Shown here: positions 8,927-20,100 of the stretch, piece after piece
Layout: each line of letters opens with the position of its first letter
Position numbering within the stretch: the stretch's first letter is position 1
Assembly: GCA_949373095.1 (NCBI GenBank)
Contig: CASIBY010000016.1
Location: 1-56,867 of the forward strand
DNA from: Candidatus Poseidoniaceae archaeon
GTDB lineage: Archaea > Thermoplasmatota > Poseidoniia > Poseidoniales > Poseidoniaceae
Reading direction: 5' to 3'
Length of the DNA: 56,867 nt
Translations under genes and position numbers: made by a program
Notes under the pieces: model-generated
Told to the model about the DNA's origin: nothing
What the model saw: only the letters and a program-made list of their open reading frames with translations
Databases searched by the model: none

Positions 8927-11429
8927 TTAGAATTCCAAATCGTCATCATGCTCTTGACTTACTACAGGCAACGGAACATGTGTAACATCTGCTGGCTTCA
9001 CTGGTGTGTTTGGCATGACATTGTTTGGGTCTTGGCGAACAGTAAGGGCGGATGAGTGGTCTTGAGGCTCCAATTTTTGGTTGAGAGGATGAGGTTGAGC
9101 CACACCTTTTACTTGAATATCTCCAAGTAATTCATCTGCTTTTTCCAACCTGACTTGGGTTGTTCTAGCATCAAGAACCAATGATGCGGCTTCTCTAAGT
9201 TTTTCGTCTACAGGTGCCGCAGCAGGAGTCGTTGTTCCTGCTTGCTGCCGGAAGACAGATTCAAACGATTCTTTAGTGACTTCTGGAGCCCTCGCAACGA
9301 CGACCTGCTCAGTTGGCGAAGCAGGAGCTGTTTCGAATTTCTGGATCCAATCTGAAGCATCTGATTCAACTTGTTGGTAAGGTAATATCGCATCATTTTC
9401 GAGCCTGCGTTGGCGGTCAGTTAGGGCCTTGTAAATGATCAAACCTGAGAATATAATGGCGAAAATAACACCGGACCAAGCCTTGGTGTAGGCCCAAGAT
9501 GTGGCAGCAATTTGCCCCCAATCTGTGCCTTCATCGTTTTCTTCTAGAACACGCCAAGGAGTTCCTATATAGTCGCCTTCGGAGGTGTGGACAAACATTT
9601 GTCCTTCTGGAGCAAAAATAGAAGTGATGGTGGTATTGATGAACACTGTTCCATTTGTTGTTTGGTCCTTTGGAAGATCAATCCATGCTCGGATGGTGAG
9701 GTTAGACTCCAACGGAACTCCATTCAACTGGTATGAGCGTGGGTACTCTGTATCGTCTTCGTAGACTGCCCCTTCGGGCGGAATTAAACCCATTGGAACC
9801 GAATGACTCGATTGAAGTTGAACGACAAAACCATCTATTGCGTTACCATTATTGCAAACTTCAAAGGATATTGAGAGACGGTTTTTTGAGTTGATGTCCT
9901 CGATAACATTGCCGAGGGACCACTTTACGACTGGAGCTGCTTTGACCGGCATGCTGACGCTATCCAATACGGTTAGCCCATCACCCAAGAGTTCCACAAT
10001 GACTTCACCTTGGGTGAATGCAAGCGTACCCTCAGTCACATTGATGAACACATCAGAGAATGTTTTTTGTTGACCGACTTGGACTAGCAAGGATTCTTGA
10101 GGCAGAGATGCATTGAATTCGTCGGAAACATCATTCAGTCGGAGGCTAAATGTGTTGTATGAATTCCCGCCATTTTCTACCGTCAGAGTGCTACTGCAGG
10201 GTTCTCCTATTAACAGCATGGAGCACCCCTCTTGGGTGAATGAAAGGGTGGCACCAACGGTTCGATTGATGCTTGCTTTGACACGTGTCGTCTTGGTGAG
10301 TTCTTGAGCACCGTTTGCGAAGACTTGTAATTCAACATTCAACTCGCCAGTGAATATGTTTGGAGACTGTATGCCAATTTCGACGGTGCGAGATTCGTTG
10401 GGTTGAAGAATCACATCTTCAAGTCCTCCAAAGAGAGCCACAGTCCATCCGCTGTAGTTAAATCGGTCAGATGTGGCATATCCGAGTAAGTTTTCTCCTT
10501 GCTCGTCCAGTCCTTGGAGAGTGATGTTCAATCGGTTCGGAGTATTTCCTACGTTTCGAACGGAAACCAACATACGTCCGTCTTCACCTGGGGCAAGCTC
10601 AATATCCTCTCCTACCCCATCGATGCTCACGTTCCGTTTGTCGTTCATATGAAGGTCAAATGACCATGAAGTCATCGCTTTGTCGAGGCCCGAAATAGCT
10701 GTTAATGTGAATCGTGGGCCAGTTCCCGCCAGAGGCATCCCATTCTCTACGGCTGGGATGTCGACCCAAAAATACACGTAAGCAAGGCTGTCGGGGTCAA
10801 GGTCAAGATAGGCATTTCCTTCCTGATTAGAATCAATGGTCCAACCCCAATTCCATCCCGAGGGGCTGTAGAGGTCAAAGGTGACGTTGTCTGGAAGGGA
10901 TGCATTGTTTGTTATGTTGACTGCAACTCCTGTTCTTACCAATTCATCCACTGTCAAGGTCGTCAGATTTTCAGAACCAAACTTGAGATTAGAGTAGGGC
11001 GCCACGGTGACGTTCATCCACACGGATTCAGAATAGGTTTCATGTCATAATCCGACGTTACACTGAAATTCAACTTCATGCGTCGCATACGGCGGCGTTT
11101 TCATGTCGGCCGAAATACCGAAGACCATCTGCTCTCAGATGGTTAGGGACGAGCACTTCAGAGAGGGGTAGGTTTCCAGCATTCAGCACGGAAGGCATGG
11201 AGGCAACTGATATTGTAAATTCTTGATTGACGGCAACGAGATTGTGCAGCGTAATGTACGCACTGACGGTTTCGTTGGGGTGGACAATCACTTCACTTGG
11301 CCCCGAGATTCCAGCGATTTCCCCATCCCTTGCACTGAATTCGGGCCCAGCATGGGCAATCGGAGCCACTGAATGCAATATGACAAGAAGTGCTAGTCCT
11401 ATCCATCGCATGGTTCTCCGAAAGGACAT
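8927..11429 (-). CDS. Surface-anchored repeat protein, reading frame broken
   Basis: Apparently one gene read as two pieces. The upstream piece (11076-11429) has a signal peptide (IGLALLVILHSVAPIAHA) and the start of an extracellular domain. The downstream piece (8927-11023, 698 residues) has repeated beta-sandwich domains with Asn-X-Ser/Thr sites and phrases such as VRNVGNTPNRLNITLQGLD, typical of archaeal CARDB/COG1361-like surface repeats. It then has one membrane helix (about residues 515-535) and an Ala/Pro/Glu-rich cytosolic tail of ~160 residues. Between 11024 and about 11110 all three frames carry stops, while coding-like stretches continue across them (SVTSDYDM, then ETYSESVWMNVTV). 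At least two lesions are needed to join the parts. RNase HII follows closely. Confidence 0.72.
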
Positions 11430-11504
11430 TCCCTTTCAATGACTTGCATATTTTGTTCAATGCTCTTTCGCAGGTTTCATCAACGGGGTGAGACTCGCAG
11501 CACT

Positions 11505-11900
11505 ATGGCTCCGATTTGGCCCTTCAAGAAAAAGCAAGAGATTCTTGAGTTGGATGAGGCGCCGCCTGCTCCCATTACCTACAAGAAAGGAGAAGACCCT
11601 AATGCTCGACCCCCTTCCACAACAGTTGACGCTTCTGCATACAAAGATGCGCTCGCATTGTTTGGTGATGGTTCTTCTGAGGTTGAAGCAGCAAGTGACC
11701 AATCAGTCAATTACGATGGTGTGACGGAGCAAGCACCTACCACAGTTGAACCTCAAGCCGAACCGACTTCCAATCAAGAAGATTCGTTTACATGGGTTCA
11801 TCACACCGATGGATATCACTACAAAAAGAAGGCAGATGGCAGTTTTGAGCCAACTCCTCACAGCAAAAATAGTGACGGCTCATATGTTCCTTACTCTTAA
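11505..11900 (+). CDS. Hypothetical acidic protein
   Basis: A 131-residue hydrophilic protein I do not recognise. It starts with a basic patch (MAPIWPFKKKQE), continues with an acidic, Thr/Pro/Glu-rich low-complexity middle, and ends with an aromatic motif (FTWVHHTDGYHYKKKADGSFEP) that reads like a short beta-hairpin repeat. No membrane segment is seen. I chose ATG at 11505 over an upstream in-frame start at 11439 because the residues before it look non-coding. The gene ends convergently with the SRAP gene, the two stops overlapping by four bases. Confidence 0.65.
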   Translation: MAPIWPFKKKQEILELDEAPPAPITYKKGEDPNARPPSTTVDASAYKDALALFGDGSSEVEAASDQSVNYDGVTEQAPTTVEPQAEPTSNQEDSFTWVHHTDGYHYKKKADGSFEPTPHSKNSDGSYVPYS

Positions 11901-12568
11901 TCAAACAATCTTGGAATTGGTTTAACCAGTTCTCGACCTTCATTGGTAGCATTATTGACTTTTTGTGAAACAGGATGACGATCTACTCGCCCTTCTATCG
12001 TTGGGCTCAATACCAATGTCCCTCTAAGCCATGCTTGAAGTTCGTGTGTCTCAATAAGAACAGGCATTCGTTGATGAACATCCTTACAATCATCGTTGGC
12101 ATCTGTGGTCAATATCGAGAATGATTCCAATGACGAGCCATCATGGTTCCATGATTCCCATAGTACCGCCATGTAGCAGGTTGAATCATCCATGTGAAAA
12201 TGGAACCACGGGACCTTCCCCTGGGGTGTGTTCATCCATTCGTACCACCCGTCAGCCGGTATGACGCCTCGCCGTTGCTTCCATGCATTGCGAAACATTG
12301 GCTTCTCATGAGCGGTTTCACTTCGGGCATTGATGGGCTCTCTTACGGACGCCTTTGCCCATGAAGGACGCAATCCCCAGCGCATCAAACGCATGTGGCG
12401 TGGGACATTTTGTTCGCCGTGGACTCCGGTTTGAGTAATGACGGGTACCCATTCCTGCGGAGATACATTCCACGAAGGTGCAAATGGCGTAAATTCTGAA
12501 AGCGGTTCACAAAGAATTTCTCTAGCAATTTCTTCAACGGGCCGCCCCAATGCAAATCGTCCGCACAC
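11897..12568 (-). CDS. SRAP-domain protein (YedK/HMCES family)
   Basis: This family forms a thiazolidine crosslink with abasic sites in single-stranded DNA and protects them. The catalytic cysteine is residue 2 after removal of Met (MCGRFALGRP). Other family marks are NARSETAHEKPMFRNAWKQR (the conserved Asn, Arg and Glu), the PADGWYEW motif, and the late HQRMPV motif carrying the active-site His. The length of 223 residues is normal. It lies nine bases downstream of pheT on the same strand, so it may share its transcript. Confidence 0.95.
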   Translation of the reverse strand: MCGRFALGRPVEEIAREILCEPLSEFTPFAPSWNVSPQEWVPVITQTGVHGEQNVPRHMRLMRWGLRPSWAKASVREPINARSETAHEKPMFRNAWKQRRGVIPADGWYEWMNTPQGKVPWFHFHMDDSTCYMAVLWESWNHDGSSLESFSILTTDANDDCKDVHQRMPVLIETHELQAWLRGTLVLSPTIEGRVDRHPVSQKVNNATNEGRELVKPIPRLFD

Positions 12569-12577
12569 GGCGATACC

Positions 12578-14327
12578 TCAGACGGGGTCTTCGAGAAGAT
12601 TTACGAGGGCAGTGACATCAATTTCAGCTCCGTTAATCGGCACCCGGAGTTCATACTTCATGGCGACTGAAGGGTCGATTTCACCAAAACAACCGACCCA
12701 TGTTTCGTTGATAATGAGTTTGGAACCTCGTCCAGCCAGCCACGGCCCGTCCCCATCTTCTAAGGGTTCAGCACGCCAGTTTGACACGCCCAAGTCGGTG
12801 CATAGGGCTTGGATCCTCCCTCTTACCGCCGCAAAGCCTCCACTGCGCTCCGCCATCAGAGAAGGCCATTCGGTCCGCATTCTCATGGTCTCTTACGACG
12901 GTCCCGAGCTCATAGACGCCTTGCGGAAGGTCGTGGTGACGATTTGTTGCGAGTAACCGGAGTAACCCAGGAATTAGGAACTGTCGCAGCATGGTATGGT
13001 CTACGGTGATGGGGTTGGTTATGACGGTAACAGCGTGGTTTTGACTCCAGCGCATGTTAGTGAATTGGTCTGTTTCATTTGAAAGGGTAAGTGATTGAAT
13101 TTGCATCAAGCCAAGACCTTGCATGGATTCTCGTAGGCGGCGCCTCATGTTGTGGTCAGGGCGTGGTTGAGCGGTAAGTTGCGCTATAGGTTGGTCTTCG
13201 CCCAAGTCTTCGTATCCATGGCCGATGGCGATATCTTCGACTAAATCTACGGGGTGAAGGATGTCAAAGCGCCAACGCGGCATTATGAATTCAAGTAAGT
13301 TGCCTCCTTTGCTTACTTCGGACATTTTAGAGGCACGCTTTGGTGAATTAGGGGGGGCATCTTTCCTGCCCAGAAAACTTCCACCCATCCGGTTGATTGC
13401 ATGGCTGAGTTCATCATCTGAAAAGTGGCGGCCGAGTAAGCCGGTGACCAACTCTTCAGGGACAAGGTGAGACTTTCCTGTGCCGTTTGGAGTTGTTATG
13501 AGTTGACCTTCACAGGTAGTCACTTCAACGGTCTCTATCTTGCCTCCACGCTCTTGGAGTTGAAGGCAAATGAGCATGAGGGAGGATTCGCAAGCACGTT
13601 GGTCCCAACCTGTTACATCCACAAAGAAATCACGGGTTTTTGTGGTTACCGTAGTATGGTTACCATTGATGATTGGAGGAAATGAGAGTACGTCATCATT
13701 TGCGTCAAGGATGAGTGGATAGGATGTCATGCCATCAAGCAAATGTGCATAATCAACACCCTTGGGGTGCTTTGAGAGGATAGTTGTAATGTCCATTGGA
13801 GTATCTTCACCGAGTGGTATGAATGAGCGAGTTCCTGGTGCTGCTACGACATTGAATGGGGGCTGGAGTGCAGAGAGGTCATGGACACCGATTGAGGCAC
13901 GTTTCCGACCACGTCCAAGTGCAAAGTGTAACTTCTCTTGGTGATCCATAAGGGCCTTGATAAAGGCCTCTTGTTCTTCTGAATCCTCTGAGAGAACAAC
14001 ACCCTTCACGACTGCCCCCATCACGACGGGTCGGATGGATGCTAAACTAGGTTCAACATGCATCTTGATGCCGCTTGAAATGGTTTGGATTTCTGGTTCC
14101 GCTCGGGCCCCATGAAGAAAAGGCCGAATTGCGTATGCTAACGTCTCTCCGCTGAGCAAGTCCGGGCGGTCAGGGAAAATCTCGATATCAAGGGTCTCAT
14201 CATCGCATCCATCAATATCGGTCCCCATCAATGGAAGTTGGTCCTCCATCACTTCAACGTCATGGACAATCCCATGTTTGCTAAGAAGCGCTTTTAGCAA
14301 CGATTGAGGTACTGATATGGTAGGCAT
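12578..14327 (-). CDS. pheT: Phenylalanyl-tRNA synthetase beta subunit, with a frameshift
   Basis: Beta chain of the PheRS heterotetramer, which carries the B3/B4, B5 and core-like domains. The N-terminus MPTISVPQSLLKALL, the early EIFPDRPDLLSGETLA segment and the B5-like MPRWRFDILHPVDLVEDIAIGHGY segment are typical of the archaeal protein. The frame breaks near 12852-12867. The main frame runs DRMAFS then turns to nonsense, while a second frame continues LMAERSGGFAAVRGRIQALC down to 12578. Joining them gives a normal ~580-residue protein. I chose ATG at 14327 (an adjacent ATG lies at 14330), preceded by AGGTGA. No alpha-subunit gene (pheS) is in the window. An essential gene broken by a tiny indel suggests a sequence error. 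Confidence 0.92.
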
Positions 14328-14337
14328 CATCAATCAC

Positions 14338-15915
14338 CTAACGTGCAAACCAATGCGGAAGCGGTCGGTCATAACCTGAAAGTCGTAATCCACTTACAGC
14401 TGCTGTTTCGTGGTCAAGAGCACGAAGGTGTGAACGATCTAACAGGTCAATACTATCCACGCCTATTCGTCGAAGATGCTGGGCGAGTTCTTCTTGTGTT
14501 CCTTGAAGCCAATATGCAATGTCCATTCCGTCCGCCATTGGGGCTTCGCAAGAAACGATATTTGCACCAGATGCTACCAAGACGGCCAAATCATGACCGT
14601 TTGCTGCAAAGCCGAGAAGGAATCCTGTTTGAACCGATGCAGTGGTGATATTCGCTTTCTTTGAACGTCCTGTCATAGGAAGTGCGGCGGCTTCGGAGAT
14701 TCCCGAACCGTCTTCAATTCTGGCCATTGCAACATCTGCTGAATGGTATTCTGCGCGCTGATGTAAGGATTGAATCCGACTGATGCCTTGGACAAAAATC
14801 ACTGGAGCATGTTCTTTGGCGAGAGACCGAAGAGCGACAAGGAAACCGTCAATCTCCTCTGCATTCATGTTAGGGAGGTTATCAAAGTCGATACCAAACC
14901 CACCAGCTGTTGGGAGCTCTTCACCCACATCAAGAAGGTTTGATTCACGAATCAATAGGACGTCAACAGGCCGTGGTTCAGAGGAAGTCATTACCGGGTG
15001 ACGGTTCAGTACTTCCATAGCAATTTCATCTCCAGTTGCATCTGTTTCCATACTTGATGCTGTTTCAACGAAGGGAAGCATTGGAAGAGGTAGTGCAAGT
15101 GATTGAACTTCCTCTGAAATTCCAACCAATGCAACCGTGTCCACCGTTGCATAACTGGGGAGTTGTGGATTTTTGTACCCTAGCAGTCCGACCTGAGAAA
15201 GGTCTCCAGCAGATACCGTATGGCCGAATGATTCCACATTGAGACCTTCTTGAGGCGTCAAGCATACAGCATCTCCAGGGACATGAAGTGTTTCATCATC
15301 CAACAGGATGTTGATTTCTTTGACCTCTTTGGCGCTAAGTGGTCGGAGAACCACACCGGGTGGTGGCGTAGGGCAACGCCCGTTAATGATGATGCGACCG
15401 CCTTGCATTCCTGCTCCAGGGTCTGCTCCAACATCACCGTGAACAACGATGAGTCCGTCCTGCATGCCTCCGCCAATCCGCTGGCCTGCCGCACCACGGA
15501 CCACAAGAATACCTCCTTCCATACAAGCACCAGTGTCATTCCCACATCCGTCAAGCACGGTGATGATTCCACTTCGCATTTTGTATCCGGTGAAGTTTGC
15601 AGCCATTCGCTCACAAACAATGGTTGTGCCATCATTTGCTGCCCCAAGGAAAGAACCTGCATCACCTTGAACAGTGAATGAGCCACCTTTTCCAAAAGCG
15701 GATACCCAAGAGCCCAATACTCCCAGTGCACGGATTCGCGAACCCTTTGGAAGTGCTGGGCATAGTCCAAGTTCCCCGTTTTTTGGGACTGGGTCTCCAG
15801 CATTTGTCCATCCTATCCTGAGAATAGCATTTTGTTCTGCGGCGGCTTGCAAGCGAGGACCCAACTTTTCGTTGATGCTCATCGACCGCTGAACCACATC
15901 AGACACATCCGCCAT
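14338..15915 (-). CDS. Glutamate-synthase-like GXGXG protein with degenerate FMN-type C-terminus
   Basis: A soluble protein of 525 residues counted from ATG 15915 (a longer start lies at 15942). The first ~190 residues form a beta-helix of the GXGXG type found in glutamate synthase large subunits and formylmethanofuran dehydrogenase subunit C, with repeats such as EGGILVVRGAAGQRIGGGM and GADPGAGMQGGRIIINGR. The C-terminal ~200 residues resemble the end of the glutamate synthase FMN barrel (phrases GFGIDFDNLP, ALPMTGRSKKANI, LAVLVASGANIVSCEAPMADG, LRRIGVDSIDLLDRSHL). The iron-sulfur cysteine cluster of true synthases (CXXXXXCXXXXC) is not seen. It starts just ten bases before pheT. Its substrate is unknown; a glutamate or amide-transfer role is only a guess. 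Confidence 0.75.
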   Translation of the reverse strand: MADVSDVVQRSMSINEKLGPRLQAAAEQNAILRIGWTNAGDPVPKNGELGLCPALPKGSRIRALGVLGSWVSAFGKGGSFTVQGDAGSFLGAANDGTTIVCERMAANFTGYKMRSGIITVLDGCGNDTGACMEGGILVVRGAAGQRIGGGMQDGLIVVHGDVGADPGAGMQGGRIIINGRCPTPPPGVVLRPLSAKEVKEINILLDDETLHVPGDAVCLTPQEGLNVESFGHTVSAGDLSQVGLLGYKNPQLPSYATVDTVALVGISEEVQSLALPLPMLPFVETASSMETDATGDEIAMEVLNRHPVMTSSEPRPVDVLLIRESNLLDVGEELPTAGGFGIDFDNLPNMNAEEIDGFLVALRSLAKEHAPVIFVQGISRIQSLHQRAEYHSADVAMARIEDGSGISEAAALPMTGRSKKANITTASVQTGFLLGFAANGHDLAVLVASGANIVSCEAPMADGMDIAYWLQGTQEELAQHLRRIGVDSIDLLDRSHLRALDHETAAVSGLRLSGYDRPLPHWFAR

Positions 15916-16065
15916 GTTGCTATGCTCGTGGTTCCTGCTCAAATATCCTCCCGTCTTTGGCCATCAAAATTATCGTTCTACAGGGGAAATTTTGTGATGG
16001 ATTTACTGCCTTTTTGTGAAGAAGTGTTTATTGAGGGCCTCAGTGAGCAAGGCATGGAGAGGGTC

Positions 16066-17103
16066 ATGAGCATCAAGGTCGCCATCAACGGATACGGGAC
16101 AATCGGAAAGCGTGTAGCGGATGCCGTTGACGCCCAAGATGACATGGAAATTATCGGCGTTACAAAGACCCGACCGTCCTTTGGCTGCGATTTAGCCGTT
16201 CGCAAAGGATATCCATTGTATTGCACATACGACGATGAAGCCAAGATTGCTGCGTTTGCAACTGGGGGTTATCAGTGCGAAGGTGGTCTTTCAGACCTTC
16301 TTGCAATTGCTGATGTTGTTGTTGATTGCTCACCTGGTAAAGTCGGTGCTTCAAATAAAGATAAATATCTAGAAGCGGGTGTGAAGTACATCTTCCAAGG
16401 TGGAGAAAAACACGCAATGACTGGAATGTCATACACGTCATCTGCAAACCATTTGGAGAACATGAACGTCCAAGGAACTCGTGTTGTATCTTGCAACACA
16501 ACTGGTCTTTCCCGAACGTTGGTTCCAATCTACGATCATTGTGGTTCTCTCTCGGTTGAATGCACTATGATTCGTCGTGCAGCAGATCCAGGTGATTCAG
16601 CAAAAGGACCAATTAACGCTATCAAGCCAGTATTGAAGGTACCATCACATCACGGTCCTGATGTCATGACAGTAAAACCAGAAATTTCTATCAATTCGAT
16701 GGCTGTCGCAGTCCCAACCACACTCATGCACTGCCATTCCATTGTTGCTACATTGCCCGATGGACATGGCTTGACCACCCAATCTGTACTGGACTTGTGG
16801 GGTAGTAGCCCTCGAATCATTATCATGAACGGTAGTGAGACAAACATCACCACCACCGCAGAAGTCATGGAATATGCTCGAGATATCGGACGAAAGTGGG
16901 GCGACCTGCATGAAATTTTCGTATGGGAAGACGGCGTTAAACTTGATGGAAATACTCTTTATTATTTCCAAGCAATTCACCAAGAATCGGATGTCATTCC
17001 AGAAAACGTAGATGCTATTCGGGCTCTCATGGGGACCGAAGATGATTGGAGAGTTTCTGTTGCTAAAACCGATGCCGCAATCGCAATTTACAACGGAATT
17101 TAA
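16066..17103 (+). CDS. gap: Glyceraldehyde-3-phosphate dehydrogenase, archaeal type II
   Basis: Oxidises glyceraldehyde-3-phosphate to 1,3-bisphosphoglycerate, or the reverse in gluconeogenesis. The Rossmann motif VAINGYGTIGKRVADAV opens the protein. The catalytic Cys143 lies in SCNTTGLSR, the archaeal signature. The length of 345 residues fits. I chose ATG at 16066 because the family starts at this point and a GGAGAGGG ribosome site lies just upstream; the frame is open back to 15832 but that part overlaps the divergent GXGXG gene and looks non-coding. It appears monocistronic, with a subtilase gene 70 bases downstream. Confidence 0.96.
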   Translation: MSIKVAINGYGTIGKRVADAVDAQDDMEIIGVTKTRPSFGCDLAVRKGYPLYCTYDDEAKIAAFATGGYQCEGGLSDLLAIADVVVDCSPGKVGASNKDKYLEAGVKYIFQGGEKHAMTGMSYTSSANHLENMNVQGTRVVSCNTTGLSRTLVPIYDHCGSLSVECTMIRRAADPGDSAKGPINAIKPVLKVPSHHGPDVMTVKPEISINSMAVAVPTTLMHCHSIVATLPDGHGLTTQSVLDLWGSSPRIIIMNGSETNITTTAEVMEYARDIGRKWGDLHEIFVWEDGVKLDGNTLYYFQAIHQESDVIPENVDAIRALMGTEDDWRVSVAKTDAAIAIYNGI

Positions 17104-17173
17104 TGCCTTTGCCTGCTGGTTTGTTCACGCATAGAAGAGCATCCTTCAAAAGTGGAGTGCTGTTGGTTAAAAC

Positions 17174-20100
17174 ATGCGCTCCAATCTCGGCTTTGTTTTT
17201 GTCTTAGCGCTCATGGTACTGACGCCTCTGTCAACCATGGTTGACCAACCAAGTGAGATAGAGACCAACTTGAATCAAAACGCTACCTTCTCGGTCAATG
17301 AAATGTCAGAAGAAGAACGTCTTGAACTCGCAACTGAAATGTGGGGGTCAATGCCTGAAGCATCGCTTGTACAAGTTGAGTTAACTCCAGCTACAGGAAT
17401 CATCCATATGGCTGCGGGAAGTTTCGACCCTTTGCTTTCTGATGGACCCGATGTACTTGCTTCATTTTCTAGAAACAATGACGCAGGCCTCACCGGCCTA
17501 GCCATGGTTCAACTTCATGACGGAAACCGTGATGCGTTTGATGCATTGAACAAAGAATACGACCTCACAGTGCTTGACTTCTTCCATGATGAGGGTTGGT
17601 TGGTCCGTCTTCCTTCTCCTCCGATGGATACATTTGTCCATCTTGAAAACGACGATCGCATCCGCTGGATTGGGCATCAACAACCGCAATGGAGACTTGC
17701 TCCCGATTTGATTCAACATGGTATATCCTCTCCATCGCTAACATTAATTCCAGCATCTGATTTGGGATACGGTGGATATCCCGCTCTTGCAACAGACCTC
17801 GTACGATATGGAGCCGAAGAGGCATGGTGCGATGCGTGGTTGTGCCGAGCAGTTGTCTCAGAGGAGGACGGTTTTACGCTTCTCAGAAATATTGCTCATG
17901 ATGGGCGAGTCATTTGGACCGAACCCTCTGCTGAACTTCGCGTTCACAACGCTCTTGCTTGGTCAATTGCCGGGGTTCAAGATGTCAACAACAACGCTAC
18001 ATTCACGCTTGATGGTTCAGGTGAAATGATTGCGATTACTGACACTGGATTAGACAAAAATCACCCAGACTTGACCGGGAGAGTTGCAGCCACATACACT
18101 CAGTTCGGACTTGACCCCTCGCCCGACGATACGAATTCAGGCCACGGAACTCACATCGCTGTGACCGTTGTTGGAAACGGCTCAGGTGATTCCTCTGCCC
18201 AAGGGGTTGCTCCTGGTGCAAGGATGGTGATGTACGCTCTTGAACATGACCCGACCGGAGTCTTTGGACGAATTGGTTCAATCTATGATATTCTTCGTGA
18301 TGCAGAACAAATGACGGCAAGAATCGCCGTGAATGCATGGGGCCTAAACGGGAATTACGGCCAGTATACCGCTGACGCACGTTCAGTTGACCTGTTCGTT
18401 AACGACCGTTCAGACTTGACTCCAATCTTCTCAATTGGGGATAATGGTGGGCAAGGTGCTTCCCAGATCACTTCTCCTGCAACGGCAAAAAACACCATTG
18501 CAATAGGCGCATCTACGACTGGGGTTGACGGTTCAGTGGCCCCTGGTCAAGTCGCTAATTTTTCTTCAGACGGGCCTGCACTAGACGGGCGCATAAAACC
18601 TGACCTTGTTGCTCCAGGAGTCGGTATCTGTTCGGGATTAGCTGAAGAAGCAAAATTCCCTTCGGGTCCGTCCTGTCTCACAGGTTCGCATGCAACAGGA
18701 AACTCGTATTACATGCAATTGTCTGGAACATCTCAAGCCACTGCTGTTGCATCCGGTGTTGCCGCATTGACTCGTGAATTCATTCGTGAGCAAGCAGGTG
18801 TTAGTTCTCCCACAAGTTCTCTTGTCAAGGCTGCAATGATTAACGGAGCTCAAGATCTAGGGACTCCAGATATTCCAAATGCGAATGAAGGGTGGGGGCA
18901 GGTTGACCTCTCAAGAACGGTACTTCCGATGGATGGAACAACCCCTTTGAACACCTTCTTTGATGATAATAAGCCCCTTTCTCCAGGATTTGGTCTTCTC
19001 TATTCGTTCTCACTTGACCCATCTCACGGAGTTGACATTACGCTTGCGTGGACTGATGAAGCCGGTAGTGCAAACGCACCGCAAAATCAACCACGTTTGG
19101 TAAATAACATGGACTTGATTCTGGTTGATCCAAGCGGTGCTGAGTGGATTGGGAATCACTTTTCTTCAGGTGCATCAACTTCTGGTGGGACTGCTGACAA
19201 TGTCAACAATGTTGAACGTATTCGTATCCCTGCTGGAGCGCTATCTGCCGGTCAAGGTCAATGGATCTTGAAGATTCTGCACCGTGGTGGAACTACCCAA
19301 GATTTTGGCCTTGTTATGTCGGCTGTAGCCACGCCAACTCCACAGGCAGACCTTGCTGTTTTTGACGGAAGTATCGTCTCCTCGTCAGTTAATCCTCTGC
19401 GCAATGATTTGATTGCAATTAGCATTGCATGGGTGAATCAAGGTACCAGTCAATCAGCCGGTTTCGACGTCCTTTTCGAGGATTTGACGACCCAGCAAAC
19501 ATTGACTACCGCTTCACGAAACGGTTTGCAGCCCGGGCAACTTGACGCCATCACCATTTACCATCAATTTGCTACAACCGGTATTCACAGTCTACGCATC
19601 TCCCTCGATACAACCGACCAAGTCGTTGAAATGAACGACGCTAATTCTGGAACAGACAACAACGTTTTCACTCTTGATGTGGAAGTTATGGCGCTAGGTG
19701 TTCGTGTTGTTGTTGCAGATGGTAACGGTGATCTCCCAGAAACAGCAGAAGAACGTGAATCAAACGCAAACATGATTCTTGACGTTCGCAACGATTCTGG
19801 AATTGACATTCCACTCGCAGTTATCCACGAAGGAACAGGAAACCAATCTGTCGTCATCTCCTCTACAATGGTCCAGGTTCCTTCAGCAGAACGAGCAGAC
19901 TTCTTCCTTCCAAGTCAAGACCAGTGGAGTCGTACGTTTGACGAATCTACAAATTTTATTCTTACTGCCCAAGGGTCAACGGATGCCAACAATACGCTCA
20001 ATCTTCGTCTTGAAGATCTTGACGCAGACCTCACAACGAACTCAGATAGCCCACGCTATGTTCGTGCTGGAACCTATGTTGTAGACATCACTGCTCGTTA

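Noticed and set aside
15832-16065. Long N-terminal extension of GAPDH
   Set aside because: It overlaps the divergent GXGXG gene and lacks family similarity; the family start and ribosome site are at 16066.
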